Origin: Pedobacter sp. SYSU D00535
GTDB lineage: Bacteria; Bacteroidota; Bacteroidia; Sphingobacteriales; Sphingobacteriaceae
Assembly: GCF_017355855.1 (NCBI RefSeq)
Contig: NZ_JAFEWD010000001.1
Span: forward strand, 62,001-126,000
Direction of reading: 5' to 3'
Length of the DNA: 64,000 bases
The notes beneath the pieces are model-generated. The model was given only the letters and a program-made list of their open reading frames with translations, was not told the origin of the DNA and did no database searches. Positions 6,604 through 15,527 of the stretch are shown one piece after another. Every line of letters begins with the position of its first letter. Within the stretch, counting starts at the first letter, position 1. A program made the position numbers and the translations under genes.

Positions 6604-9600
6604 ATGATTAGTTTATTTCCTGAAGAAAAGTTCGTTGTTAAGTTTGAATGTTCAAAAGTTATTCCTGTGCATGGTAATAAGATCGAGTATCATGTTGGCA
6701 CAGAAAAAGGCATACTGAGAAAGTATACGGCTAGTGATTATAGTGGATTTGAATTTTTTTCAGATAATGGTTCCAAGTATTTCATTTCAACAGTAAAATC
6801 AAGCATTCCTAATGGATACGATGCTGCCTTCTTTGTTGATACAACTAAATATGATAAACTAACTTACTCTGTTTTAGCTAAATGCTCAAAGAAAGCTGTA
6901 TATATCAACATCCCCAAGAGTAGCGAAGTAGAGACTTCATGGGAGAACGCCTTCAAGTATAAAAAAGAGACTAGGAGTAAAGATAAATCATCGATATTAC
7001 AAAAGGGGCTTAGACCCCCACAGTTAGGAGCGTTGCATGCAATTCAAGCGCATTGGAGTATTTCTTCTAAGCCTGCTGTAGTCGTTATGCCAACAGGAAC
7101 AGGCAAGACTGAGACAATGTTATGTTTAACTGTTGCTGAGAAGCTTACTGGTCTACTAGTAATCGTACCAACGGCATCATTGCGCACACAAATTTTTGAT
7201 AAATTTAAAACTCTTGGAATATTAAAACAACCAGATACAGAGATCATTTCCTTTGAAGCTAAGGCTCCTTTGGTAGGACATTTAAACACAAAAATTAAAT
7301 CTGACGAAGATGCTGATCAAATTTTTAAGTCAAATGTTATAGTTTCAACCCCGCAGATTATTACAGGAATTCTTAAAGGACCTTCAAAGATTAAGAGCAA
7401 ATTTTTACAATGGCTTAAGGTGCTTACTATGGATGAAGCGCATCATAGTCAAGCACAGGAGTGGAATAAAATCAAGCAAAATGTAGAAATTTTAGAGCTC
7501 CCTGTTCTTCTCTTTACTGCAACTCCATTTAGAAACGATAAAAAAAGGCTTCAAGGTGAAATAATTTACAATTATCCATTATCACTTGCTCAAAGGGATG
7601 GGTACTACAAGAATATAAATTTTCATCACATTTTAGATTTTAATCCTGAAACAGCTGATAAAGCAATTGCGCAGAAAGCAATTGATATTTTGATTAAGGA
7701 TCGAAAAGTGTATGATCATATACTCATGGCACGTGTTGATCTTAAAGAGCGAGCTCAGATCGTGTTTGATGATATATATAGTAAGTATACAGAGTTCAAT
7801 CCGATATTAATAGATAGTGATACGCCCGATAAAAAGGCGTTATTGGAAGATATTAAAAAGGGACTTCACAAGATAATTGTGTGTGTTGACATGCTTGGAG
7901 AAGGATTTGACTTGCCTCAACTTAAAATTTGTGCATTACATGATCTTCATAAGAACATAACAACGTCCTTTCAATTTTTCGGCAGGTTTACTCGTGACTC
8001 AAGCTTAAGGCTGGGTGAAGCATCGATAGTTGCAAATATTGCTGACCCAAACTTGAAGGGTACATTAAACAAGTTGTATCAGAAGGATTCAGACTGGAAT
8101 ACTATTATAAAAAGCTCAAACGAAGAGATAATTGAGTCGATAGTTAAGGAAGAGAATTTTTTTAAAAACTTCTCTCAAGCGGAAATTCCTAATAAAATCC
8201 CGTTAAGAAATATAATGCCGGCAATGAGTACGGTTGTATTTCAACTTCATGACTCTAAAATCGAATGGAACCCCAACAAGTACAAAAAGTTGTTTGATAA
8301 AGATAAGTATGAAGCAGTCTCAGTAGAACATGAAGAAGAAAAGCTGTTAATAATCATCGTTAAACAGATTGAATCTGTAAAATGGGGAAAAATTGATGAT
8401 TTATTAAATTGTGCGTACCATTTGTACATCGTATACCTAAACGAAGAACAGAAGTTGTTGTATATCAACAGTTCTAATAATGGAAGTATTCATCGAGAAT
8501 TAGGCGAACTAGTTGTTGGTGAGAATATATCGTTATTTAATGAGTCTAAAATTTACCGATGTCTGGGAAATATTTTTCAAATAGAACTTTTTAATCTTGG
8601 GCTGAAATCGGTACTTGATGGTCCGATTAGTTTTACAATGTACGCCGGAAATGGTATTGTAAATGGATTGGATGAATTAGATAATAAAACTAAATCAAGT
8701 TCCAATCTTTTTGGGGTTGGATATGAGGATGGCGAGAAAATAAGTATTGGTTGTTCATCAAAAGGGCGTGTTTGGACTAAGCTTGTAAAAAGTATACCTG
8801 ATTTTTGCACGTGGTGTGATTTGCTTGGATTAAAGCTTCTCGATGAATCTATAAATACAGATGATATATTCAGCTTCATTCAAAAGCCAGAAGTAATTAC
8901 AACCTTGCCTATTGACCTTGTCCCTGTCTCAATATCTTGGAATGAGGAACTTTATGCGTATCCGAACTTAGCACTCTACCGAAATATACCAATTGTAGAC
9001 TATGGTATTTCTCTTGTATCATTTGATGCAAGTATTTTAAACTTCTCAATTCAAATTGATGAGTTAAGAATTGAGTACAGATTGCATTTGATTGATGAAG
9101 GCAGAGGCTTTAAATATGAGCTTAAATCTACTATCCCACTATATATAACTCAAGGAGGCGATTTGAAATTATTGGAGGAGGTGTTTTATGAATATCCGCC
9201 AATCATTCGATTCCATGATAACTCAAAAATGCACAATAATATACTGCTCAGATTTAAGGGTGATTACGATATTTTTGACGTCAATAATATTATTCCTTAC
9301 GATTGGAAAGGTGTTAATATTCAGCAAGAGTCTCAGAAGGAAGAAAAACGTCTAAATTCCATTCAATATTTTATTTTATTGCAGTTGAAATCAGATGAAG
9401 ATTGTAAGATTGTATTTGATGATGACAGCGCTAACGAGGCAAGTGATATAGTTGCAATAAAGTATTGGGCTGATGCTGACTATAAAATTGATGTCAGTTT
9501 ATATCATTGCAAATTTTCAAGCAAACCGCAAAGTGGAGCAAGGTTAAAAGATATTTATGAAGTAAATGGACAGGCTCAAAGAAGCTTTCATTGGCGACAT

Positions 9601-9882
9601 CAGAGTATCGAGCTTCTTAATCACATGATCCGTCGAGAAAATTTGAGAATTAATCAGGGCAGAAATTCTAGGTTCGAGAAGGGTACGAAAGATGACATTA
9701 AACTCTTATTAAGTATGTTATCTACCGGTTATTGCAGGATCAACTTTAATATTTATGTAGTACAACCTGGATTAAGTAGAGAACTATTGATTAATGAACC
9801 CGAGCATCTAAAACTTTTGGGAGCGACCGATTTACTGTTAAAGAAGACGGGAAACAATTTTTACATCATTACTGATAAATAG
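6604..9882 (+). CDS. SF2 DEAD/DEAH helicase, first gene of the RT operon
   Basis: A 1092-residue protein. An N-terminal region of about 130 residues precedes a complete SF2 helicase core: Walker A MPTGTGKT at 162-169, DEAH at 277-280, motif III FTATPFR at 304-310, motif V VCVDMLGEGFDLP at about 426-438, and motif VI QFFGRFTR at 457-464. The core resembles the translocase subunits of restriction-type systems. The last 600 residues match no family I recognise and have no visible nuclease motif. The gene starts an AT-rich operon, with MBL, protease-RT and polymerase genes following at 31 bases or less. Likely role: an ATP-driven DNA motor in a defence or element-maintenance system (inference). 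Confidence 0.85.
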   Translation: MISLFPEEKFVVKFECSKVIPVHGNKIEYHVGTEKGILRKYTASDYSGFEFFSDNGSKYFISTVKSSIPNGYDAAFFVDTTKYDKLTYSVLAKCSKKAVYINIPKSSEVETSWENAFKYKKETRSKDKSSILQKGLRPPQLGALHAIQAHWSISSKPAVVVMPTGTGKTETMLCLTVAEKLTGLLVIVPTASLRTQIFDKFKTLGILKQPDTEIISFEAKAPLVGHLNTKIKSDEDADQIFKSNVIVSTPQIITGILKGPSKIKSKFLQWLKVLTMDEAHHSQAQEWNKIKQNVEILELPVLLFTATPFRNDKKRLQGEIIYNYPLSLAQRDGYYKNINFHHILDFNPETADKAIAQKAIDILIKDRKVYDHILMARVDLKERAQIVFDDIYSKYTEFNPILIDSDTPDKKALLEDIKKGLHKIIVCVDMLGEGFDLPQLKICALHDLHKNITTSFQFFGRFTRDSSLRLGEASIVANIADPNLKGTLNKLYQKDSDWNTIIKSSNEEIIESIVKEENFFKNFSQAEIPNKIPLRNIMPAMSTVVFQLHDSKIEWNPNKYKKLFDKDKYEAVSVEHEEEKLLIIIVKQIESVKWGKIDDLLNCAYHLYIVYLNEEQKLLYINSSNNGSIHRELGELVVGENISLFNESKIYRCLGNIFQIELFNLGLKSVLDGPISFTMYAGNGIVNGLDELDNKTKSSSNLFGVGYEDGEKISIGCSSKGRVWTKLVKSIPDFCTWCDLLGLKLLDESINTDDIFSFIQKPEVITTLPIDLVPVSISWNEELYAYPNLALYRNIPIVDYGISLVSFDASILNFSIQIDELRIEYRLHLIDEGRGFKYELKSTIPLYITQGGDLKLLEEVFYEYPPIIRFHDNSKMHNNILLRFKGDYDIFDVNNIIPYDWKGVNIQQESQKEEKRLNSIQYFILLQLKSDEDCKIVFDDDSANEASDIVAIKYWADADYKIDVSLYHCKFSSKPQSGARLKDIYEVNGQAQRSFHWRHQSIELLNHMIRRENLRINQGRNSRFEKGTKDDIKLLLSMLSTGYCRINFNIYVVQPGLSRELLINEPEHLKLLGATDLLLKKTGNNFYIITDK

Positions 9883-9913
9883 CTCGATCGACAGTAATCA
9901 ATCAAGTAAAATC

Positions 9914-10906
9914 ATGAAGATAAAATTTTTAAAAGCAGGGACTGGAGACTCCATATTAATTCAGCATAATAACAAAAATATATTAATTGATGGTGGTAAT
10001 GAACCCAAATTTTTACTATCGCAAGTTTCTCAGATTCGGCAACTTGAAGAAAAGTTAGACTTGCTTATTATTACGCATCATGATGATGATCATATAAGAG
10101 GAATTCTTGAACTCTTAAATCTTATTATAGATGAAGATTATGGCAAAGACTTTATCAAAGAAGTCGTTTTTAATTCTCCAAGAAAGATCATGGGAAAAAT
10201 AAGTAGGGACGATTCAAATAATTTATCCTATAAACAAGCTTTCGAGGTAGAAAATCTTCTAACACGAATAGGTCGTAATTGGAAGACTTCTATTGAGTTT
10301 GGTATATGTAGAGAATTTGAGGATCTCAAGCTTACTTTTTTTGGACCTACCACGGAAATCTTAGAGAAATATTCAACTCAGAAAGGTGCATATCTAACTG
10401 GAGATTATCGTTGTGATTGGAATTCGCCAATGGCGACTTTGGAAGAGTTTATAGACGATGCAAGCTTGGATACGTCTCTCCCAAATAAAACAAGTGTCGT
10501 TGTTCTGATCGAACATGAAAATTCGCGGGTTTTGTTAACTGCAGACTCTACACCTGATCGATTGGAAGACGTTGTAAATACTTTAATTGATCCTAATACT
10601 GGAAAAGCTTTTTTTTCTGCTGTAAAATTACCTCATCATGGAAGTTACAGAAGTTTATCAAAAGGAATTCTTGAGAAAATCGATTGTAACAAGTTTATCA
10701 TAAGCACCAACAGTCAGAAACATTTTCTTCCAAATAAAAGAGCCATTCTGAAGATATTAAAATTCTTGAGAAAAGATACCAAGCCTGTGGAATTACTTTT
10801 CAATTATGAGGAGGCTCTAAATGCGTTAAAAATTTCAGATTTAGAGAAAAAGAAATATAAAATCGAATTAATAAAAAACAACGAACCTTATGGAGTCGCT
10901 CTCTGA
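9914..10906 (+). CDS. ComEC-like metallo-beta-lactamase-fold hydrolase
   Basis: A 330-residue soluble MBL-fold protein. It opens KIKFLKAGTGDSILIQ and LIDGG, as in ComEC/Rec2-type MBL domains. The metal motif is H-x-D-x-D-H at 55-60 (THHDDDH). Later motifs are NKTSVVVLIE with LLTADS, and LPHHGS. There are no membrane segments, so it is a stand-alone hydrolase, probably a phosphodiesterase or nuclease. It lies 31 bases after the helicase and overlaps the protease-RT gene by 17 bases. MBL and trypsin-like proteins also occur together in AVAST type I systems (from memory), which makes a defence role plausible. Confidence 0.85.
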   Translation: MKIKFLKAGTGDSILIQHNNKNILIDGGNEPKFLLSQVSQIRQLEEKLDLLIITHHDDDHIRGILELLNLIIDEDYGKDFIKEVVFNSPRKIMGKISRDDSNNLSYKQAFEVENLLTRIGRNWKTSIEFGICREFEDLKLTFFGPTTEILEKYSTQKGAYLTGDYRCDWNSPMATLEEFIDDASLDTSLPNKTSVVVLIEHENSRVLLTADSTPDRLEDVVNTLIDPNTGKAFFSAVKLPHHGSYRSLSKGILEKIDCNKFIISTNSQKHFLPNKRAILKILKFLRKDTKPVELLFNYEEALNALKISDLEKKKYKIELIKNNEPYGVAL

Positions 10907-13283
10907 AAAACTGAAAAGTTGCGGCATAAAAATTAAAACTAACATTAGTGGTGTCAACGGTTACGGCTCCGGCGTATTGTATTCTACTCCTAACCGTATT
11001 TCTTACAATTATGTTCTTACCGCAAAACATTTATTTCAGGAAGATTCAAATACACCCTATGACAGTCATAAGGTAGGGAAAATCGAACTTGAATACCTGC
11101 ATGATCATAAATTTCACAGGTTAGATCTTATTAAAAAGTCAGAGGTAAAGGATAGGCTAATTGTGTTTGAGGAAGATTTTGCGGTAATAAAAGTAAGCAA
11201 AAACCACAAGTTGTCTTTTAGACAAATTTTTGTGGCGGACGAGCTACAGGTTGAAGATGAAAAATTCTTTTTTTGGGCTGTTTTTTCTGCTAACGAAGGT
11301 GAGTTAAGCAAATTTAACTTGGAGAGAAATGATATAACAGCAAAACGTTTCTCTTTACATGCTAATCTTAAAGCAAGTGCCCTACCAGGAATGTCGGGCG
11401 CCGGTGTTTTCCTAAATACTAAAAGCGTGCTTTATGGGATAATTTCTAGGTATCCCAATGAAGATTTTCAAAATGAAACCATTGATTGTACCAGAATCAA
11501 ATTTGCAGATATTAATTTGCAATTAAAATCCTTAGGACTAGTTGAATTAAGTACAGAAAATTCTAGTTTTAAAAGGGAGGTTGGTAGCAATGTTGTAGAT
11601 ATAAATCAAGCTATAATAAATGATGCGTGTTTGAATTTAGAGCTAGCTAGGAGGCGGCTTTCAACGGATATATCAGATGACTGGTTTTACGACCCATTAA
11701 AATATATTGATTTACTTAATCAAGATTATCTTTTTGCTCAATTGGAGCCATACTTATCCGGTGTAACGTACGAAGCTTCAGTAGCTGAAAGATTTTACGT
11801 ACCGAAAAAGCAATTTACATTAAGGCAAAGTTTAAATGTACCATTTATTGATAGAATAATGTATATGGCAGCGGTTGGGGTAATTGCAGAAAAGCTTGAT
11901 TCAGCTATGATTAACTCAGTCTATTCAGCCCGATATAACAGATTTTCCAAAAACAACTTGATCCTAAATGGAGTAGAGCAATGGAAGAAATTGCAATATC
12001 AGTTAGAAGAGACAGTACTACAAAGAAATGTAGATGGAAAATATGATTTTAACTGCGTTATTGAAGTTGATCTGTTGAATTTTTATGACAATATAAGCAA
12101 GAAGCTTCTTCATGAAAAAGTTTTACGAGTATGCGAGACTCAAAACGAAAAGAATGCAGCTCTCCTTCTAACCAAAATGTTAAGAAGGTTCAGTAATCAA
12201 GATGTCGGACTTCCTCAAAATAGTGATGCATCGTCATTGCTGGCCTCATTTTATCTTAATCAAGTAGATGTATTTATGCAAAGCCATGGCATAGTGTACT
12301 ACAGATTCATGGACGACATCAGAATTTTTTGCAAAAATAAATTTGAAGCCAGGCGAATACTACAAACTTTCGAATTTGAGTTGAGAAGATGCTATCTGTC
12401 TGTTAATTCACAAAAAACAAAAATTATAACGCTTATCGAGGAAAATGAAAAAGGTTGCTCTTCTGACGAGAAATTTAGAAAAGACTTTTTTGTAGAATTT
12501 AACTTCGATTTGGCCAAGATTAGCAGATATAGACAATCAGAGAATCAACAGTACCTTAATGAAGCTTTTCATGGAAGTATTAAATTGATAAAGGATAATA
12601 TAAAGGTTAAAGTAGAGCGTTTCGATGATGCTCAAAAAAGATTAAACTTTGCATTTAATACATTTCGCTTTTTGGCGATAAAAAAGTTCTCTCTTGAAAA
12701 CGCTGCTTCCGATTTTCTTCCAACCATTTTGAAGGCGACCAAAGCCTTGATTAATAGACCCTGGACCACTACAGAAGTTTGCAAAGTCTTAAATTATATC
12801 TCTTCTGATGTTATTGAAACACATTTTATTGATTCTCTAAAAAGAATCGTATTGAAAGTAAGATATAACACTTATGCCTTTCAAACTTATCAAATATGGT
12901 TACTCCTTGCTAAACATAAATGTAACCATGCAGATCTCAAAGCCCATGCTATAAGACAGATTGAAAGGAATGACGACACCAATCGCTCCGTAATCGGCGC
13001 AATGATTATCTATTTATGTTCGGTAAATCCGGCCTATAGAAGAGTAGTTCTAAGAAAACTGGGCGAAGGTTTCACTCATGGGTATTTTCAAAATAGGATT
13101 GCGCTTATTGCTTTGAGACACTTTACTTCAGATCTTTTACCATTTGACAAAATAGAAAGTACCTTAAATAAAGCTCATGCTTTTAGCCATAGGTGGAAAG
13201 AAAAGGATCTTGTTTTTGTACAGGGGGCAGAGGAATCGGAAGAGACGGAAGAAAGTGAGGCTGAACAATTATATTCTCTATAA
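10890..13283 (+). CDS. Trypsin-like protease fused to a UG/Abi-like reverse transcriptase
   Basis: A 797-residue fusion. Residues 1-215 form a trypsin-like serine protease: GYGSGVLY, then TAKH with His47, EEDFAVI with Asp96, and PGMSGAG with Ser169, so the triad is intact. Residues about 300-515 are a reverse transcriptase: FTLRQSLNVPFIDRIMYMA, VDLLNFYDNIS with Asp394, LPQNSDASSLLASFYLNQVD, FMDD at 473-476, and SVNSQKTKI. LPQ is followed by Asn rather than Gly, which is closer to the UG/Abi RTs than to group II introns or retrons. Residues 560-770 are helical, like the alpha-repeat tail of UG/Abi RTs. An acidic tail ends the protein. It overlaps the genes on both sides, so production is coupled. 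Confidence 0.85.
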   Translation: MESLSEKLKSCGIKIKTNISGVNGYGSGVLYSTPNRISYNYVLTAKHLFQEDSNTPYDSHKVGKIELEYLHDHKFHRLDLIKKSEVKDRLIVFEEDFAVIKVSKNHKLSFRQIFVADELQVEDEKFFFWAVFSANEGELSKFNLERNDITAKRFSLHANLKASALPGMSGAGVFLNTKSVLYGIISRYPNEDFQNETIDCTRIKFADINLQLKSLGLVELSTENSSFKREVGSNVVDINQAIINDACLNLELARRRLSTDISDDWFYDPLKYIDLLNQDYLFAQLEPYLSGVTYEASVAERFYVPKKQFTLRQSLNVPFIDRIMYMAAVGVIAEKLDSAMINSVYSARYNRFSKNNLILNGVEQWKKLQYQLEETVLQRNVDGKYDFNCVIEVDLLNFYDNISKKLLHEKVLRVCETQNEKNAALLLTKMLRRFSNQDVGLPQNSDASSLLASFYLNQVDVFMQSHGIVYYRFMDDIRIFCKNKFEARRILQTFEFELRRCYLSVNSQKTKIITLIEENEKGCSSDEKFRKDFFVEFNFDLAKISRYRQSENQQYLNEAFHGSIKLIKDNIKVKVERFDDAQKRLNFAFNTFRFLAIKKFSLENAASDFLPTILKATKALINRPWTTTEVCKVLNYISSDVIETHFIDSLKRIVLKVRYNTYAFQTYQIWLLLAKHKCNHADLKAHAIRQIERNDDTNRSVIGAMIIYLCSVNPAYRRVVLRKLGEGFTHGYFQNRIALIALRHFTSDLLPFDKIESTLNKAHAFSHRWKEKDLVFVQGAEESEETEESEAEQLYSL

Positions 13284-14722
13284 TGAAAAGATTTGCGATA
13301 ATTCTACTTAATAACCAATGGCATGGATTAAATATCGACGACCATTCTGAATCAATTTTGCATCTTCCAGTTTCTCAAGATGTTACCTTAGTTTCGTCCC
13401 AAACTGCAGATGTCATTAGATCTATAAAATCGATGCAAGGCATCAAAACTCTGCCTGATATAATTGATCTTGAATCATTTGATAAGCAAATGTCTCAAGA
13501 AGGAAAAGAGTTTCGAGCCGATAAAAAATGGAAACTTCTCTCGTTTCTAAAGCACTATAGGGTTGTTGGTCAGGATTTTAAATTAAGCTCTGCTACAATT
13601 AAAGAATGCTTGGAAGCTATTGCAAAAGTGTTTCTTCAATTGTACGAAAAGGATACGGAAGAAAAAAATAGGTTCGAGGAGATTGAGAAAAAAATAAATA
13701 AAGTTATATACAGAAGGCAGCTTGAAGGGATAAAAATTAACGCACATATAATTTTAGAATTATGCAAGAGTTTAGAGAGGGAAATCTATAGGGCAAAAAA
13801 CAACTTGCAATTAAAGTATAATATCTATAATCCAGATAGTATTGATCAACAACGGCATTATATAGAAAAATGTGGTTATAATCTCATAAAATCTACAACG
13901 TTTACTTTTAAGGCAAGAAGAGGAGATGATGAAGTTTGTAAAATGTTTTACGAAATTTTTCGAAATCAGCAAGATCTTGATAGTTTGCTAATGATGCTAT
14001 CGCATTGGGGAGGAGAGAATAGAACGAACCCAACTTATCATGGCTTCGGTACAATTACATCTCGGATAACATTAAGAGAACCTGGTCTTCAAAATCTTAG
14101 AAAGGCCAATCGGGTGGTTATTGAAGCAGATGAAGGCTATAATTTACTTTATATTGATTATTGTCAATTTGAAGCTGGTATTCTTGCATCAATAAGCAAG
14201 GACAATAATTTGATAAACCTTTATAAAAAAGACATTTATAGGGATCTTGCAAGGGAGGTAATTGGTGACGAGACTAAACGAGGAGACGCCAAAATCATTT
14301 TCTACAGATATATCTATGGTGACAATTCATTAAGTGAACATGCGAAGGCTTATTTTCACAGATTCAAGAAGCTTGAAGTTTTTCGAGATAAGGTATATAA
14401 TTCGATTCACAGCAGCAGTCGAATCGGAACAACCAAAGGAAACTACAGATATCGAAAGAACGATGAATATACTTGGGCATTAAGTCACTTAATCCAAGGT
14501 ACAGCATCATTGATTTATAAGCAGGCTGTATTACGTGTTGCGGAAGATGTTCAGGGCGCTGATTTATTAATTCCCATGCATGATGGCACCCTTTACCAAG
14601 TAGCTACTGGTTCCTATATCAATGTTAAGGAACAGATTGAACAGATTTACAAGGATGAATTTAAGAAGATTTGCCCAGAAATAGATGTTTTAGTAAAGTG
14701 TGATGAACGTTTTCATGTATAG
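13283..14722 (+). CDS. Family-A DNA polymerase-like protein with altered motif C
   Basis: A 479-residue protein whose C-terminal 330 residues follow the PolA palm and fingers: TSRITLREPGLQNLRK, motif A IDYCQFEAG (Asp292), motif B RGDAKIIFYRYIYG (333-346), the QGTA helix at 405-408, and motif C PMHDGTLY (431-438). Motif C normally reads HDE; here the Glu is Gly435. No 5' nuclease domain is present, and the first 130 residues have no clear exonuclease motif, so it is about half the size of Pol I. It begins at the TAATG overlap with the RT gene. It may copy the RT product to double strand or extend DNA ends (inference). Confidence 0.85.
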   Translation: MKRFAIILLNNQWHGLNIDDHSESILHLPVSQDVTLVSSQTADVIRSIKSMQGIKTLPDIIDLESFDKQMSQEGKEFRADKKWKLLSFLKHYRVVGQDFKLSSATIKECLEAIAKVFLQLYEKDTEEKNRFEEIEKKINKVIYRRQLEGIKINAHIILELCKSLEREIYRAKNNLQLKYNIYNPDSIDQQRHYIEKCGYNLIKSTTFTFKARRGDDEVCKMFYEIFRNQQDLDSLLMMLSHWGGENRTNPTYHGFGTITSRITLREPGLQNLRKANRVVIEADEGYNLLYIDYCQFEAGILASISKDNNLINLYKKDIYRDLAREVIGDETKRGDAKIIFYRYIYGDNSLSEHAKAYFHRFKKLEVFRDKVYNSIHSSSRIGTTKGNYRYRKNDEYTWALSHLIQGTASLIYKQAVLRVAEDVQGADLLIPMHDGTLYQVATGSYINVKEQIEQIYKDEFKKICPEIDVLVKCDERFHV

Positions 14723-15010
14723 CAAATCTTAAATGCTTCTCCCGTACTTCTTTTAATGTACGACCATTTGATCGTTTTAATCAGATACTAAGAAACTACA
14801 CGCTTCATTTTTGTATGCAGTAGCAAAATATTTTCAGGTTGGACAAGATTTTGCATTGTCAGATAGATAAAACTAAATACTAGAATCTAAATGTTATTTG
14901 AAATAATTACCTTTGTAACACGCTGAAAATAACAGTATTAATGGATTCTGTTTTTCTGTTTCATATTTGTATCTCTTGATATACATCTAGCTGACTATCA
15001 ATAGTGTTTT
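14723..15010. other. Non-coding interval between RT operon and lipoprotein array
   Basis: About 290 AT-rich bases without a gene. A TACCTTTG box at 14908-14915 matches the Bacteroidota -7 consensus and could serve the lipoprotein array. No strong terminator follows the polymerase gene. Confidence 0.4.
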
Positions 15011-15108
15011 ACTGCAAGAAAGAAGAAGAAGTAAAACCAGCTGAAAGCCAGCCAGAATCAACCGTAATGACAGGCGGAATAGGTGACAAGACCTATGGCT
15101 GGGATTAA
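15011..15108 (+). pseudogene. 5'-truncated copy of the tiny lipoprotein gene
   Basis: From the Cys codon at 15013 onward it matches the other copies through ...TMTGGIGDKTYGWD-type coding sequence to TAA at 15106-15108, but the signal-peptide half is absent. Upstream in frame there is a TGA at 14992 and no ATG, only a GTG at 15004. It therefore lacks a usable signal and is probably the broken edge of the array. Confidence 0.75.
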
Positions 15109-15137
15109 TTATTAAAGAACACAAACAGACTAAGAAT

Positions 15138-15272
15138 ATGAAAAAAACACTATTTGCCCTTGCCCTCGTAGTTGTTGGATTCTCATCCTGCAAGAAAGAA
15201 GAAGAAGTAAAACCAGCTGAAAGCCAGCCAGAATCAACCGTAATGACAGGCGGAATAGGTGACAAGACCTAG
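15138..15272 (+). CDS. Tiny lipoprotein, copy 1, shortened by an early stop
   Basis: A 44-residue product starting MKKTLFALALVVVGFSSC, a lipoprotein signal with lipobox Cys18, followed by KKEEEVKPAESQPEST and GGIGDKT. Codon 45, TAT (Tyr) in the other copies, is TAG here, so the conserved last four residues YGWD are lost. The former stop is still present 9 bases further on, at 15282-15284. Either the end is dispensable or this copy is decaying. Function unknown. Confidence 0.7.
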   Translation: MKKTLFALALVVVGFSSCKKEEEVKPAESQPESTVMTGGIGDKT

Positions 15273-15333
15273 GGCTGGGATTAAGTATTAGGAAGCATAA
15301 ACAGATTACACCAAACACAAAAAGACTAAGAAC

Positions 15334-15480
15334 ATGAAAAAAACACTATTTGCCCTTGCCCTCGTAGTTATCGGATTCTCTTCCTGCAAGAAAGAAGAAG
15401 AAGTAAAACCAGCTGAAAGCCAGCCAGAATCAACCGTAATGACAGGCGGAATAGGAGACAAGACTTATGGCTGGGATTAA
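15334..15480 (+). CDS. Tiny lipoprotein, copy 2
   Basis: A 48-residue protein: signal peptide and lipobox ending at Cys18, then a charged linker KKEEEVKPAESQPEST, and an end reading TGGIGDKTYGWD. Mature length is only 31 residues, so it would be a short lipid-anchored peptide at the envelope. I know no function for it. Being repeated and full length, it is the reference copy of the array. Confidence 0.75.
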   Translation: MKKTLFALALVVIGFSSCKKEEEVKPAESQPESTVMTGGIGDKTYGWD

Positions 15481-15527
15481 TTATTAGAAACACAACAGAT
15501 TACGCTAAACATAAACAGACTAAAAAC

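Noticed and set aside
6604-14722. Retron or diversity-generating retroelement
   Set aside because: No msr/msd-type inverted repeat directly upstream of the RT gene (it overlaps the MBL gene), and no template/variable repeat pair with adenine-specific changes was found.
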